DNA of 64,000 bases from NCBI GenBank assembly GCA_001687465.1, contig LVLI01000006.1, forward strand, positions 124,001 through 188,000. The letters are read 5' to 3'. This DNA is from Halocafeteria seosinensis (Eukaryota; Sar; Bigyra; Bicosoecida). The notes beneath the pieces were generated by a model. It was not told where the DNA came from and searched no databases. It was given only the letters and a program-made list of their open reading frames with translations. The translations under genes and the position numbers were made by a program. This document shows, in pieces, positions 47,601 through 58,703 of this stretch. The stretch's first letter is position 1; the number at the start of each line of letters is the position of its first letter.

Positions 47601-47717
47601 GGACAACCCACAACGCACAATGAGTCCGACCACAAGGACACCGGCACAAAGTACGAGGTAAGTTAGCACTAGTCCGAAGTCCAATCCTAATTCGCTCACG
47701 GTGAAAAAGCCTGCCAT
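44691..47717 (-). CDS. Multipass membrane protein with DUF898-like segment and Gln/Pro/Met-rich repeat tail
   Basis: Three exons are read: 47717-47124, 47067 to about 46788, and about 46709-44691, together about 965 residues. Exon 1 has an N-terminal membrane segment (LVLTYLVLCAGVLVVGLIV), a charged helix (ERLRKEKKRMAELEEQAK) and further hydrophobic helices, plus a CSSCQNK cysteine pair. Around the exon 2/3 junction the pattern VKYDLDFGDAYLRFCYEKLL, then LTLTLWER, then YLKWLDSRIRFVG resembles the DUF898/YjgN membrane-domain repeat. A Cys-rich loop (CTACCWGCVPC) follows. From about residue 460 to 960 the tail is almost entirely Gln, Pro, Gly, Met, Asn and Ser with near-identical repeats built on IRSPEGMMAPPGYPQQP. 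The function is unknown. The acceptor of exon 3 is uncertain by 3 nt. Confidence 0.6.
44890..45612 (-). repeat. Intragenic tandem duplication (two units of about 360 bp) in the Gln-rich tail
   Basis: The stretch starting at 44891 recurs from 45251 with few differences: the same Trp-Gln-Pro-Tyr-Pro-Gly block, Ser-Glu-Gly-Met-Ile block and Asn-Pro-Pro-Asn-Ser-Gln-Gln block. The offset is 360-363 bp, a whole number of codons. Shorter units of about 24-26 codons are nested inside, so the array grew in steps. Confidence 0.85.
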
Positions 47718-47949
47718 GTTTTCTCCACGTCACCTGTTCTTCGTCCCGAAGTATCTTGACAACAGAAGAAAAGTCTTAATGCACTGTACAGTGTACTGTA
47801 TATCCCTTTACCTGTTGACACCGAGAGTCTCTAGACGTTCCAATCAATAAGATGGATTGAAAAAGGACAAAGTCAACGTCAGCCCGCAACAGAAGCACGA
47901 TGTCTTTTTGTCCCCTGAGAATCAAGCCCCAGTCGGCGACAGTCGCCAG

Positions 47950-49400
47950 GTCACGGTCGCAGCGATCGCAGTGGCTGGTCGTTGCACAAACAGACCTAAG
48001 GAATCCCCGCCATGTTCGGTGCACATACCAGTACGAAAGCGAGAGCACTTACTGTGCAGAGTGATGGCAACACAACCAATGTATGGCGACATTTGATGGC
48101 CCATGAAGGATGGCAGAATGCTCTGAAGCAGTGACAGGAACGAAGATCGAACCAGCAACCTACTGTAGTTGGTTGCACCACACAACGTCCATATGTGGAA
48201 GCAGAAGAGAAAGGGAGGAGACAATTGCTAGAATAGTGACATTCACAGTTGATGAGAGTATACCCTTCCGAATTGTTGAATCTCGGCCATTCAAGAGGAT
48301 GCTGGAGAGCGGCATAGAAAGACATGCCGTCCAGACGCACAATCGCCCGCAAGGTCGACGAGAGGGCATCGAATGTAATGGAGAGAACAGATGATATAGT
48401 ACGTTCTCTTACCACGCTGGTGTTAAGCGGTGATATTTGCACACACACACACACATGTGACAGATAGCCCACCGGCCGGGGAGTTGACCATTAGTGATGG
48501 TCGCTCATTCTTTGCCGTTCTCTCTCTCTATGTGGACGAGTCTTGGACCTTGCGAGAGCTTCTCATTGGGTTCCAAGATATGTCCGAGATGAGACACACA
48601 GGAAATGCGATCGCCGATGCTTTACGTAATATCAGTGTTAAGAGAGGACTTAATCGTTCTACCCAAATTCCTGCAGTGGTCACAGACAGCGCGTCCCATA
48701 TCATTGATATTGGATGATGACCATGATTACCTACCGGATGGTGACATATTGCAAGGAGAATCAGTTACGTGGCTTCCATGCGTAGCTCATATTGTACAAA
48801 ATGCTCTTAAAGATGGCATGCATGAGGAAGGCGTGTCCTCGTTAATTAACAAAGTTCAGTCAGTTTGCGAACGTCTTCGACAGCAAAACTTGTTTCGATT
48901 GCTCAACGAAGAAAGGGATAACGAAGGTTTGAAACAATTGAGGCTCGTCTAGTGTCTACTGCATGATCAGCAGATTCCGGTTAAATACAGCGCATACAAT
49001 GTTCCCAACAGAACTCTACTCGTTTGGAGCCCTTTATCACCAAGGAGTTGAAACGTTTGAGGATCGAGCTTCCTGAGGCCTCCGATGAGGAAGTCCCTCC
49101 ACTACGTCTTCATCCAAGCAACACTGAAGAACCATTAAAACAACAGAGTGGGTTCTCTTTGCTGAAACTTTGGAAGAAGCACGGCTATAGTTTTCCAGTT
49201 CTAACCTGTAATGAAGTGTTTGCTGGCTATACCAGCATCTACAGCCACTGCCGAAAGTTCCTTCAGTATTGCTGGCATTAATTATGGGAAGCGAAGGACT
49301 CGTCTGAGTAGTGAACGGCTTGAGAGTATAATGGTCGTCAGATATAACCGCATTGGCACGTTGCTGGACGGAGAGGATACAGTAGAATAGAAGAAGAGTG
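47950..49400 (+). pseudogene. Decayed hAT-family transposase (BED finger and C-terminal dimerisation domain remnants)
   Basis: Fragments of a hAT transposase lie in order but in different frames. A BED-finger-like stretch reads GNTTNVWRHLMAHEG (about 48070-48115). Next come IPFRIVESRPFKRML (near 48260) and, after a frameshift, PSRRTIARKV (near 48320). Then come FAVLSLYVDESWTLREL, the DDE-region piece AVVTDSASHI, and WLPCVAHIVQNALKD. The C-terminal hAT dimerisation motif reads IPASTATAESSFSIAG then KRRTRL (about 49220-49300), reached only by a frameshift from the preceding LLKLWKKHGYSFP. Multiple frameshifts and stops show it is not functional. Neither end could be fixed, as no terminal inverted repeat or 8-bp target duplication was identified. 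Confidence 0.8.
48441..48454. repeat. (CA)n dinucleotide run
   Basis: A short CA microsatellite is directly visible inside the decayed transposase region. Confidence 0.8.
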
Positions 49401-50072
49401 CCAAGTGGGAGTACATCACTCCTGCAAATCTGCAAGGCTTGTCAGGGCCTTTCCCCCGATTGAAATATACTTAGGCATCTGTATGCGCCCACCACTGTAC
49501 ACAAGTCCTCACAGGAGAATTTGAATTTTTTAACCCGATGACCAACCCGTGACCGAGGCTTCAGAGGACCCCAAAAACCGGGCACCGAAACATTCTGTCC
49601 CGGTCGGGTCCACGTCTGCATTGCAGTGGGTAAGTTCACGAGCAATTCCTATTGTATATGTTTCATACCCTATACGAGTCTATAGTAGTGAGAATGACAT
49701 TCTGATGAGTTTGGTATCTTCACCATCAGCAACGGACGAACGTGCCAGAAGTGACTCCGATAGGAACAAAGATGCCTGTTCCTTTAGCATTATCGAGAGT
49801 CCCCATTAGGCCAATACCCCTGCCAACTTTCGTATCTTGCTCCAGGAGGACCATCGCCGCTGAGCTGGCGGTTACCACCATATGGTCGAAGAAATAATTC
49901 AAATGGAGGTGGTGGGAGCTTAATTCATTACCGGTACGCATGTGCGTACAGACGGTTGTTTATTGATTCCAGGCAAAAGTGCCCAAGTACCCGGTGATTT
50001 GAGAGTTCCCGTATCCGAAAGGGTGAAGGCGACGCATGGGGTATTCCAATCCTGTCTTTTTATATATTCCCC
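49401..50072. other. Non-coding stretch after the hAT remnant
   Basis: This roughly 670-bp stretch carries no supported gene. It has CCCG-rich words near 49535-49620 (for example AACCCGATGACCAACCCG and CCCGGTCGGG). These could be subterminal sequence of the hAT element, but the matching other end was not found. Confidence 0.4.
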
Positions 50073-53000
50073 TCAGTCGCTTCCAGCGTTTGTCTCACAC
50101 TCCTCGTTTTGCTTTTCGGTGGTTGGCTTCTTCGGCGAGTGATCTTTAGCTGGTCCTACGAATGACAGCAACACGGGCAGAAAGACAAGGCCATGCAACA
50201 TGCCAAACACCACCAGACCGAAGAACATGCGGAATAAGACCTGTGGTACCAGATCCAGAGTAGATCCTTGGTTGAAAAACCACACAGGCAAAATGTCGAC
50301 TGGATGCAACTTACCTGGAATACAGGACTTTCCGTGAACGCCAACATAAGCACTCCAAAAAACGTAGAGAGACCACCATTAAGCACGCTCACACCCATGT
50401 TACTCAGTGCCTCGGATGCTCGGTCACACTTATTCGGAGCCTGGGATATCATGAAGAATTCCGCAATATGAACAGCGTAGTCAATGCTAAGTCCCACAGC
50501 AATGATTAGAACGACGATCGAAGTGATGTTAATGGTTATCCCCCAAAGATACATCATTCCAAGGATGTCGATGTCGGTGAGAATCACACATATTGTTACC
50601 GAAACAGCATTCTGAAAAGGTTGGAATAAGCTTACCGCTACGAGAACAACCGCAGCAGCCAAACTTAAGTTAAAAATTGTCCAGTCTACAATGCGCTTTA
50701 GACGAGCAAGCCATACATGATTGTCTTCATAACCAAATGATAAGAATTGCGGCTGCCACTGTAGAGTTTTATTCGTCGGAGAGCAGGACAGCAATTGCTT
50801 GTATGCGTTCTCGGCTGCTGTTCCTAAGTTAAAAGAGACAGAGCGCATCTTGTCCATAAACTCAATGTCCTTCTCCGAAGTATCCGCTCGGCCATGCCTT
50901 GCAGTTATTCTGTGTACGAAAATAACGAGGTTCCGAGTTTTTATGTCTTCCTCGTATACTCTGGATTGATCGATTACTGACCCATCCCTGTGCGCCCAGA
51001 TCACGTCCTCGCGAAACGCTGGATTTTCAAGAAGAAATAGGCGAACGCGCTCCAAGAATAACTCCCCAGTTGAAAGTAGCTGTAAGTTTGTGCAAACTCC
51101 CCTGTTTTCTGTACCATTGAGATAATGCCGAACCTCCCATTTTTCGAATTCCTCGAACCACAGGTAGAGTGGAAGACGAACTTTCGGTAATTGCCGAATT
51201 CGCGCGGCGGCTACTCGAATAGACATTCTGTTTTCCAGAGTCCCGAGGTCGACCCAGAGCCGTATACCCTCTTGAGACTGACCGGGCATGCCGCTGCCAT
51301 TTGCTTGTAGCACATCCTCGAAAGGTGGCAATACCACCGAAAGAGGTTCAGTAAATCCAGAGACCGAAGGTTCTTCTGGAATCAGTTTATCTGGTATTAT
51401 GTCCGATCCAGGCAAGTGGAGGAAGTGCCATTCGTAGAACGCTTCTCCTTTGTCGAAATGACGCTCGCGCGTCTCAATGTATTCTCGAGGGTATGATCCT
51501 GCGCCCAAGAAATCCGCAGGCTCCAGTCCCCTGTCAACTTGCAGTCCAGAATACAACATAAACGCTGCAGCTGCAAGGAACACGGTCACGACAAAAATAC
51601 GGTAACCCAATTGGCGAAATAGAGGCAGATAGTAATGACGAAGCAAGTACTGTAAGGCCCGCTCGCTTCGTGATGGTTCCCTCTTTCTATTTGTCTCAGA
51701 AAACGAGTTTTCGTTTACTTTACTTGCTTCTGCTCCATGGGGCTGTGTAGCAGTCTCTCCAAAAGCATTAATCCCTTTATCCGACTGCTCATTTTGTTTG
51801 TTGCCGCTTTCATCCTCCCGGTACTTCCAGCAACACAGCACATCATACCGATTGGAATTGCGCCGATGGTGGTCGAGTAGCAACAACGGCGCTAGCAGAG
51901 TCATTTGTGTGACATACACAGAAAAAATGGAGAGAGCAGCGGTTATTGAGAATTGTCGGATTGCCGGTAAGTCCATAGTGGCTCCAATTAGGAACGCCGC
52001 GAAGTCAGTCAACGAAGTTAACGTAATGGCTGGTCCTGCTTCGCTCAATGCTTTCCGCAGTTGCTCTGTTTCTGTTGGTAATCCTCCGTGCCGTTCAAAA
52101 CTGTCGACGACAATGAATGTGTCATCTGAAGACACATTGGCAAGCACTCATCATTGAGGAGAGGTGCGCCGGTGCACTGTAATCGATCACATACCAACAC
52201 CGATTCCCATCACAACGAAGATTGCTAGTTGACTCATAACATTAAACGGGTTCCCGAAATACCCCCCAATGCCTGGAAAAGCACAAATGTGTGGAAAGAG
52301 TTTTGTAGATCCTCGACGGTTGCGTTGCCCTGTACATTGTAGTGCTCCCACTTACCAAAACCGCAGAGCAAAGACGCTCCAATTGTCGACACTGAGAAAA
52401 GACTTAGTGCAATTCTGGAGTTCTTGAATGGTTTGCCGCCTAGCGAAATGCTTACGTAGACGATCATTATCACGACCGCAACGCTGATCAACGGAGTGTC
52501 TTTTTCAACTATTCTGTCGCTTTCATCATTAATACTTCGGGGAGCTAGAAACTCTAGGTCAATGAATTGGAGGGATTTGTCGGCGATTGCAGACAATTTC
52601 GCCGCTTGGATGTCCCCAGCTTTGGCACTCTCCCTTAGCGTACCACCCGTGCGTAGCTTGCGCATCGCATCGATAAACCGTAGTTGGAAGTCCAAATATC
52701 GCGTCGAAGAAACAGCTTCGGCATTCAAAGGATAAAAGGCAGACAAAGCTTTTGCACCGGTGATGTTAGATGAACCATCCCATTGGATTGAGCCGATTGT
52801 ACTGTTGACAGGAATTATTTGCCCAGCAGGCGTTCGTAATGGCAGGTCATTCACTGTGGCTAGTACCCCGCTTGCCGACGCAGGAAGACGACTCTTCTCG
52901 TATCCCCACACAGCGGGAAGCGAGGTGGAAGGACAAGTTTGCGTTTCAGGATCTTGATCGCATATCCTGTGAAAGCCGGGTAGCGCCACTACGATCTCAT

Positions 53001-53623
53001 GGATTGCCATAAGCTCCTCGAGTATTGCTGGTTGCAAGACTCCTGGAGTGGGGTCGTTTCCACGGTGGACAGCAAGTAACTGTAAATTCTCAGTCTGCAG
53101 GAAAGAAAAACTTCTTCATCTACCTCAGTTTAATATTAAGGCTACAGTTTCAGTCTAGTCGTACTTTGCCGGGATACACACGATCTATGAATTCCCGCTG
53201 CTTGAACGCTGCCGTTTCGTGGGGCCACCACGCTCTGTCGAGGTTGACAACTTGTTCCATCGGTATCAAGCCGAAAGCGGCAATGAGGATAAACTGCATT
53301 TGAAGAGACGTATGAGATGCCGGTAGATGACATTCAGTACTGGATACTCGTATGATTAAAAGTGGCACTTACTGCCAGGGACCCGCAAATCCAAGTCTTA
53401 GGACGAGTAGCAATATTGACGCCCAACCAGTCGAAAAACATTTCCAGTCCTCCATGGACAAATGTATAAACAGGATGGTTGTCGACAAAATCAGATTACT
53501 TGTTTTATTACTGGCTCTTTCGTCGGACTGCACGTCGCTCGAGGAACTTGTTCGTTGTTCGCTGTCAACATCTGCAGCTTCAGTTGAGCTCTCTATTTCC
53601 ACGTCTGTTTCCTTCGCCGCCAT
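50073..53623 (-). CDS. Patched/Dispatched-like RND membrane transporter with sterol-sensing domain
   Basis: Read from the ATG at 53623, seven or so exons give a protein of just over 1,000 residues. An acidic N-terminus precedes MFFDWLGVNIATRP and the first membrane helix, then a large lumenal loop. The sterol-sensing domain is seen as LISVAVVIMIVYVSISL, then GGYFGNPFNV, then VMGIGVDDTFIVVDSF, which carries the GxxxDD proton-relay motif split by an intron. A second half repeats the plan, with VILTDIDILGMMYLWG, GLSIDYAVHIAEFFM (second TM Asp) and FGMLHGLVFLPVLLSFVGP. That two-fold layout with 12 helices is the Patched/NPC1/Dispatched RND family, which moves lipids or sterols. The closest group is probably the Patched-domain-containing proteins. 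The N-terminal junction (about 53460-53520) is the least certain. A paralogue lies at the right window edge. Confidence 0.87.
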
Positions 53624-54097
53624 TCTCTAGCAGATGATAGGTTCTGTCCACCAGTTGACAAATAGCGGTTAATGCTCTCTGGTGGACGAAAGACTGGACT
53701 GCGACGAAGTGCGAAGCCTGCTGCTCACTCTCTCCTTCAAGGGGGAATACAATATTTGTGTGTGTGTGGGAATACAACAGATAAGTGTGGTACCAATATG
53801 CGTCTTCATGCTCTTCACGAAAAAAATATAATAAACAAGCCTATTTCGCTTTTTTTCACTCTATACGAAACGATATACACCGCTGTGGTACGGGTCTTGA
53901 ACAGCGAAGACTGACGTGTTCGGTAGAAGCTCCCGCTTATTCTACCGAGAGGGTGCTCGCAGTGACGGTGTCGGCAGCATGTAATGACCAAGCATGTTTG
54001 GCAAACCTACCAAATTCGATTCGATTAGAGTAGACTTGTCTACTTGATTTGGTCTACGTAAGGAGGGAATGGATCTTACTCGCCAACGATCCCCAGC
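53624..54097. promoter_or_regulatory. Divergent intergenic region, Patched-like and Nudix genes
   Basis: This 474-bp stretch lies between outward-facing start codons and includes a short TG run near 53757-53766. Both promoters must lie here. No specific element was recognised. Confidence 0.4.
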
Positions 54098-55437
54098 ATG
54101 AGCAGCATTGAATGGCTCCGGACGTTGTTGGAAGTGTCTTCACAACGTCGAAAGAAGGATGAGGCGTACAATGCACCACCATCCAAGCTCTATGACGTGC
54201 CTGCCCTTCCGAACAGAACCGAAAAGATACACAAACGGAAAGCAGACGCATCCGTGGCTCTGATCCTGCGCGTCGTGGACCGTAGTGGAGTGCTGGAGAA
54301 TCAGTATTTCGACCATGGAACTGCGTTATTGCATTCTATGAGTGGTACGACTGCTATTGTGCTCTCTCCCTTCCCTTTCTAGATTTGCGCAATTGCTGGT
54401 GCAGACGAATGTGAACTGGAGCTCTTGTACATGAAACGGACATCGAATGAAAGTGATCCTTGGAGTGGACATGTGGCTTTCCCGGGTGGAAGACAAGACC
54501 CAGGTAGGTGCAAATTCAATTGCACAATATAGCTTGTCTATTCGGGTACACTCTTGAATCCTTCGACCTCTGTTTGCTTGTGGGTTTGTTCAGATGAAAC
54601 TCTATTCGGCACTGCTGTTCGAGAGACCAACGAGGAAGTAGGCCTATCTTTGGAGAAGCCATACTTTGAGTATCTGACATACTTGGAACCGGAAAGCATC
54701 ACGCGAATGCGAAGGAAGTCTGGAGCTCATGTCTATCCGTTTGTTTTCTTGCAACTCTGGATCCCTCAGGAGCATTCTGAGAACGAAGTTCCGGAATGCG
54801 TTCGTATTGAGCGCCAATCCTCTGAAGTAGCTGCGGCGATATGGGTGCCGCTGAGACATTTTCGTCTTCCTCCTGGTGAGTCACAATTATGCGAAATCCA
54901 CTTCAGACAGATGTGTTCTTGATACAGTGTTTGGGTGCAGACCGGAGCATCGTTCGTCGACGTGCTGAATATTTGCCAGGGTTACAACAGCTGCCTCGGC
55001 TCTTTCGGCTGATTTTGGGAGTAACAGAAGCATGGTTTCCGTCAATTTGCTTCCCTCATTCTGGCCAGCTTCGGGCTGATGGGACTTTAGAGTTCCTGCA
55101 TACGTCACAGAAGACAAGGGACACATCGGGTTCTCGGCCGGTTTTCAATTTGTGGGGCATAAGCTTAGCTATAACTGATGACTTATGCAAACTATTACGG
55201 GTTAATTCTTGCAGAACCCTTAATTGGCCGCCACTGCTATTCAATTCGTATGCGGTGCTCCCTAATGGATTCCTGCGTGCATGTTATGGGTTGGCGGAGA
55301 TAGGGAAATACCCGCAACTCAAATTACACCCCTGCAATATATTACTCGCCGTCGGGGTTTGCGGTGGAGTACTAGGATTGGTATCACTACCTGTTTTCCG
55401 GAGAATAGCGTTGCAGCAGAGGGGGCCAACGACGTGA
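54098..55437 (+). CDS. Nudix hydrolase, coenzyme A-pyrophosphatase-like, with C-terminal membrane segment
   Basis: At least four exons start at the ATG 54098. Exons 3 (54594-54875) and 4 (54941-55437) are firm; exon 2 ends at 54503. The junction of exons 1 and 2 is ambiguous, with candidate acceptors near 54384 and 54406. The Nudix box spans the exon 2/3 splice: GGRQDPD joined to ETLFGTAVRETNEEVGL, matching Gx5Ex7REUxEExGU. HVAFPGGR before it is the variant typical of the CoA/NUDT7-NUDT8-like group. FNLWGISLAITDDLCKLL follows as in that group. Near the C-terminus ILLAVGVCGGVLGLVSLPVF is a probable membrane anchor, unusual for the family. It would hydrolyse nucleoside diphosphate derivatives such as CoA or acyl-CoA; the substrate is inferred. 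Confidence 0.82.
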
Positions 55438-55541
55438 GAGACTGACTACAACGGTAGCAAACTACACGACGTATATTGTGGAATGAAGGCAAGACTCGGG
55501 CGCGGTTTTCACACCAGGAAACTCTATTGAGAGAAGATCTA

Positions 55542-56832
55542 CTAGCTGCTGGATGTTCCAGCTTCCACTTCCTCCAGAAACCCTAGAACGGTTCGCAGCT
55601 GGAATGGGTGTTTCAGAGAGGGGACGTGACCGCAGTTCTCAATATGTATGCACATCCTGGGCCCCTGCCGCAACGTCGACAGTTTACAAGCATGCAGACG
55701 ACATAGCACACAACATGACAAGAATACGCACTTACGTTCACATGAGGACAGTGCTCCTTCTTCACCATTTTGGTAGCAGTGTCTTCCAGGAGGATGGGGC
55801 TGTTGGAACCGTGGAGTAAGAGCAGGCCGTCCGCTTGGATTTGGCTGTACGCGTCCCAGAGCTCAATCGGCTTCACTTCTGCGTTGGGGTCTCCGAACAC
55901 ATGGCGAATGCGTGTATCATACGCGAGTCTCAATGGAGCTTTCTGTATCTCATTCTCATCACTACTTTCCCCTTCCCGTGTCCACAGAATCCTATTTTCT
56001 GATTCCATCAAGGCTCGCCGATTTTCTGGTATATCCTCGACCCTTTCCACTGAATTTCGTCCCAGCTCAGCCCAATCTTGCTCCGTCATTGGGCTAAATC
56101 CCGAATAGTTTTGCTGCAAATACGTAGTGGCATCCTCTACGGAGCGAAAAACCTGCAATAGCAAATAGGGCTTCAAGTAATTGGCCTCTCTGCGCAACAC
56201 TTGCGTACCCGGGTATGATCCCTGTACTATACCTTGTCTTTACCAACGTAGCTAGCAATCGCTTTGACTGCCTCAGCCGGAACGTACGGCCCAATATCAT
56301 TCATTACGAGCCCTTTGATACGGTCGTGTTGACCGGCAAATACCATTGAAATCAGTCCTCCCATGGAAGTCCCAACCTGGCGAGAGAAATCAGTTGGACT
56401 TGAATCTCGGATACGACGAACATGAGGTCTTGCATACCCAGTGCACTTTGCTCCACTGAAGTTCGTCCAAAACTGTGACGATATCCTTCGCGTACGAAAG
56501 GACATTATAATCTTTGGCGTCTTTGGCGTAGTCACTCAGACCCCGACCTACCACGTCTATCGTCCCCACTCTGCAGAACCACAAATCTTCACCCAATGTA
56601 GTAAGCCAAGATACAACGCTAGTTGCGAGACTTACTCGTATCCTTGCCGGCAGAGAGTATCCGCCAGCTCCTTGTAGTCGCTCTGATTCCTGGTCAACGC
56701 GTGTACGCACAGGACGGGGTAGAGGCGTGTGGGTGCACCAGATGGCGGTTTGTAAATGGAGTATGCGATGCGATGGGGTCCACCACTGCCTTCGCATTGG
56801 ATCAATCCAGTTTCCACGGTTGGCTCCCCCAT
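55542..56832 (-). CDS. Alpha/beta hydrolase
   Basis: About five exons run from the ATG at 56832 (MGEPTVETGL) to TAG at 55544-55542. The fold is marked by YPVLCVHALTRNQSDY (oxyanion strand), then the segment with VVGRGLSDYAKD. The nucleophile elbow is GTSMGG, the acid-region strand is DGLLLLHGSNSPIL, and the catalytic His is in GHVPSL in the last exon. The pattern near the Asp/Ser strand (Gly-Arg-Gly-Leu-Ser-Asp) is that of the epoxide-hydrolase/MhpC-like lineage. The substrate cannot be told. It ends 104 bp from the convergent Nudix gene's stop. Intron boundaries other than those flanking the last exon (near 55640 and 55735) were read only approximately. Confidence 0.8.
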
Positions 56833-57250
56833 GTTCGTCGTCGTTGAATAGAGTAGGGATAATGGAAAAACAAGCTGAAGACAATTACACGTATGATGCG
56901 TATCATGCACCGAGATGCATCTTGGTTGTGAACAAGTGTATTCTCTTCAAGCCCCTCCCAGGGCCTCCAGTAGCGTATTTTGAAGAAGGATATCATACAA
57001 CCCCCCAACACTCAGTAACTCTTTGGCTAGAAAACAACATGGGCACTGCAATTGTGCTGGTACGTTCTGAACTTCCTAACTTCGTTGTGAGCGCTACAAC
57101 CCTTAGGCAGTGTGAAGCTCCTGCCGCAATACCCGGTACTCTGTTTGTCATCATTGATAGACCATAAATTAGGGGTACGGTAATTGTTACCCGGTAGAGT
57201 AAAAAACCGAAACCGAATCTGGTTGGCAGTGTTTACATACTTGCTCGAAA
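56833..57250. other. Intergenic between alpha/beta hydrolase and LRR pseudogene
   Basis: This 418-bp stretch has a plus-strand open frame of about 100 codons (56862-57167) with no recognisable domain, which I do not call. It holds the hydrolase promoter. Confidence 0.4.
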
Positions 57251-58528
57251 ATGGCGGATGTAAATCCAGAGCATCTATCAGGAGCCAGCCGCCTCCTGTA
57301 TTTCCACTGGTATATGAACACCGGCCAGAGCAAAGATGTATCACCACAAGAAGAAATTCAGTATTGGAAAGAGATACTTCCTCCAGAATTCGGCAGACTG
57401 CATACCTACCCTTGGCCTCGCTGTCAATTGGTGTCGAGCGCCACGAACAGTGCCGTTTTAGAAGCAATTCGACCGAATCCTAATTTCGAAGGAAATTTTC
57501 GTTTGGTCCACGCCGCGTACTGTGGAGGAAGCACAAGTGACACTGGATGGGGTACGTTTGGGGGATCCAGCGGTCACGGCACCTCGGGTAGAAATCGCTC
57601 CTCCATTACCGACGAGGTATTTCGTCATTTCCCGGTTATTGGGTGCTTAAACTAGTCGATGGTGGTTTATCCCCAATCTCAGATGCCGCATTCGAGCATC
57701 TTTCCAGGCTGACATACTTGTCCATGAGCGATTGTGACACGTCTGAAATAACGGATTACGCATTTGAACACTTACCTCGTTTAAAATGTTTAGAACTCGA
57801 TCAATGCAGTCAAAGTACCATCACAGACGCGGCTTTTAAACCTTTTTCCGCATTAAAGTCTTTAACGTTGTCGATGTGCACCCAGTCAACGATCACTGAC
57901 ACAGCCTCCGATTACCTGCTTCAGTACGCTCAGGGTACAACCAACAATTACCGATACCACACTTCATAATCTTTGTTCTCTCAAGCGACTGGAAATGTTT
58001 GGTTGTTCGCAGCCCACTATTTCAGATGCTGGTTTTGACCATCTGTCACGTCTGGAGTACTTAAGGATCACGGGTTGTAACTAGTCGACGATCTCGGACA
58101 ATGCATTTCAGCACTTGTCCAGCTTGACATTCTTAGATATAACTGGCGCAACGCAATCATCAATTAGCGATAAGGCATTTGAGCATTTGCCTAAGCTACA
58201 AACGTTAAAGATGCAGTTCTGGACCATCACGGATGCAGCCTTCAGCCACTTCTCCCATTTACAGTCGTTAAACATCACTTCGTGCAATCAATCAACCATC
58301 ACAGATGAAGCTTTTCGGCATTTGTCGAACTTGACTTATTTAGACATGAATAAATGCAATCAATCAACCATAACGGACAATGCATTCCGGCATTTGCATC
58401 AAGTGGAGTCTTTGAACATGGCGTTTTGCTCTCAAACAACGATAACAGATGCGGCTAAAACGCATCTGTCGAAGGTGCGAGACTTGATTGATTGGCCGAA
58501 GTCTGCGGGGTTCAGTTTTGGGTTCTAG
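57251..58528 (+). pseudogene. Broken leucine-rich-repeat gene (repeats of the ITDxAFxHL type)
   Basis: A start at 57251 (MADVNPEHL) leads into a roughly 115-residue N-terminal region with WKEILPPEF. An array of about ten repeats of 23-28 residues follows, built on SxITDxAFxHLxxLxxLxMxxC. The array cannot be read in one frame. It shifts near 57640 and near 57900-57960. At 58081-58083 a TAG stands where most repeats have the Gln of Cys-Asn-Gln-Ser. The same AACTAGTCGA word also occurs at 57650. Downstream of 58115 the frame is open again to 58528. No intron explains the shifts. It looks like a young pseudogene, or a gene read through or assembled with errors. The repeat is an LRR-like, cysteine-containing type whose function is unknown. 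Confidence 0.7.
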
Positions 58529-58703
58529 GTCCCGTGGGATCGCACTGGGACACACCTGGTGAAAGGAAGTGCACTTGTGAAGTCCTACCCAATCGCTCGC
58601 ATTCTATCTTTCGGACCATCGCAAGTTATGCACTCACCGTCTTCAGACGATTTCTAAATTTATCTTGATTGGTTGTCGTTGTCATTGCCGAAATGATTTC
58701 GAT

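Noticed and set aside
53369-53623. Reading the first exon of the Patched-like gene straight through to GPWQ
   Set aside because: That frame gives no Patched similarity. Another frame from about 53465 gives MFFDWLGVNIATRP and joins the next exon in phase 0, so a short intron was placed instead.
56862-57167. Roughly 100-codon plus-strand ORF
   Set aside because: No domain, no splice context, and it overlaps the promoter side of the alpha/beta hydrolase gene.
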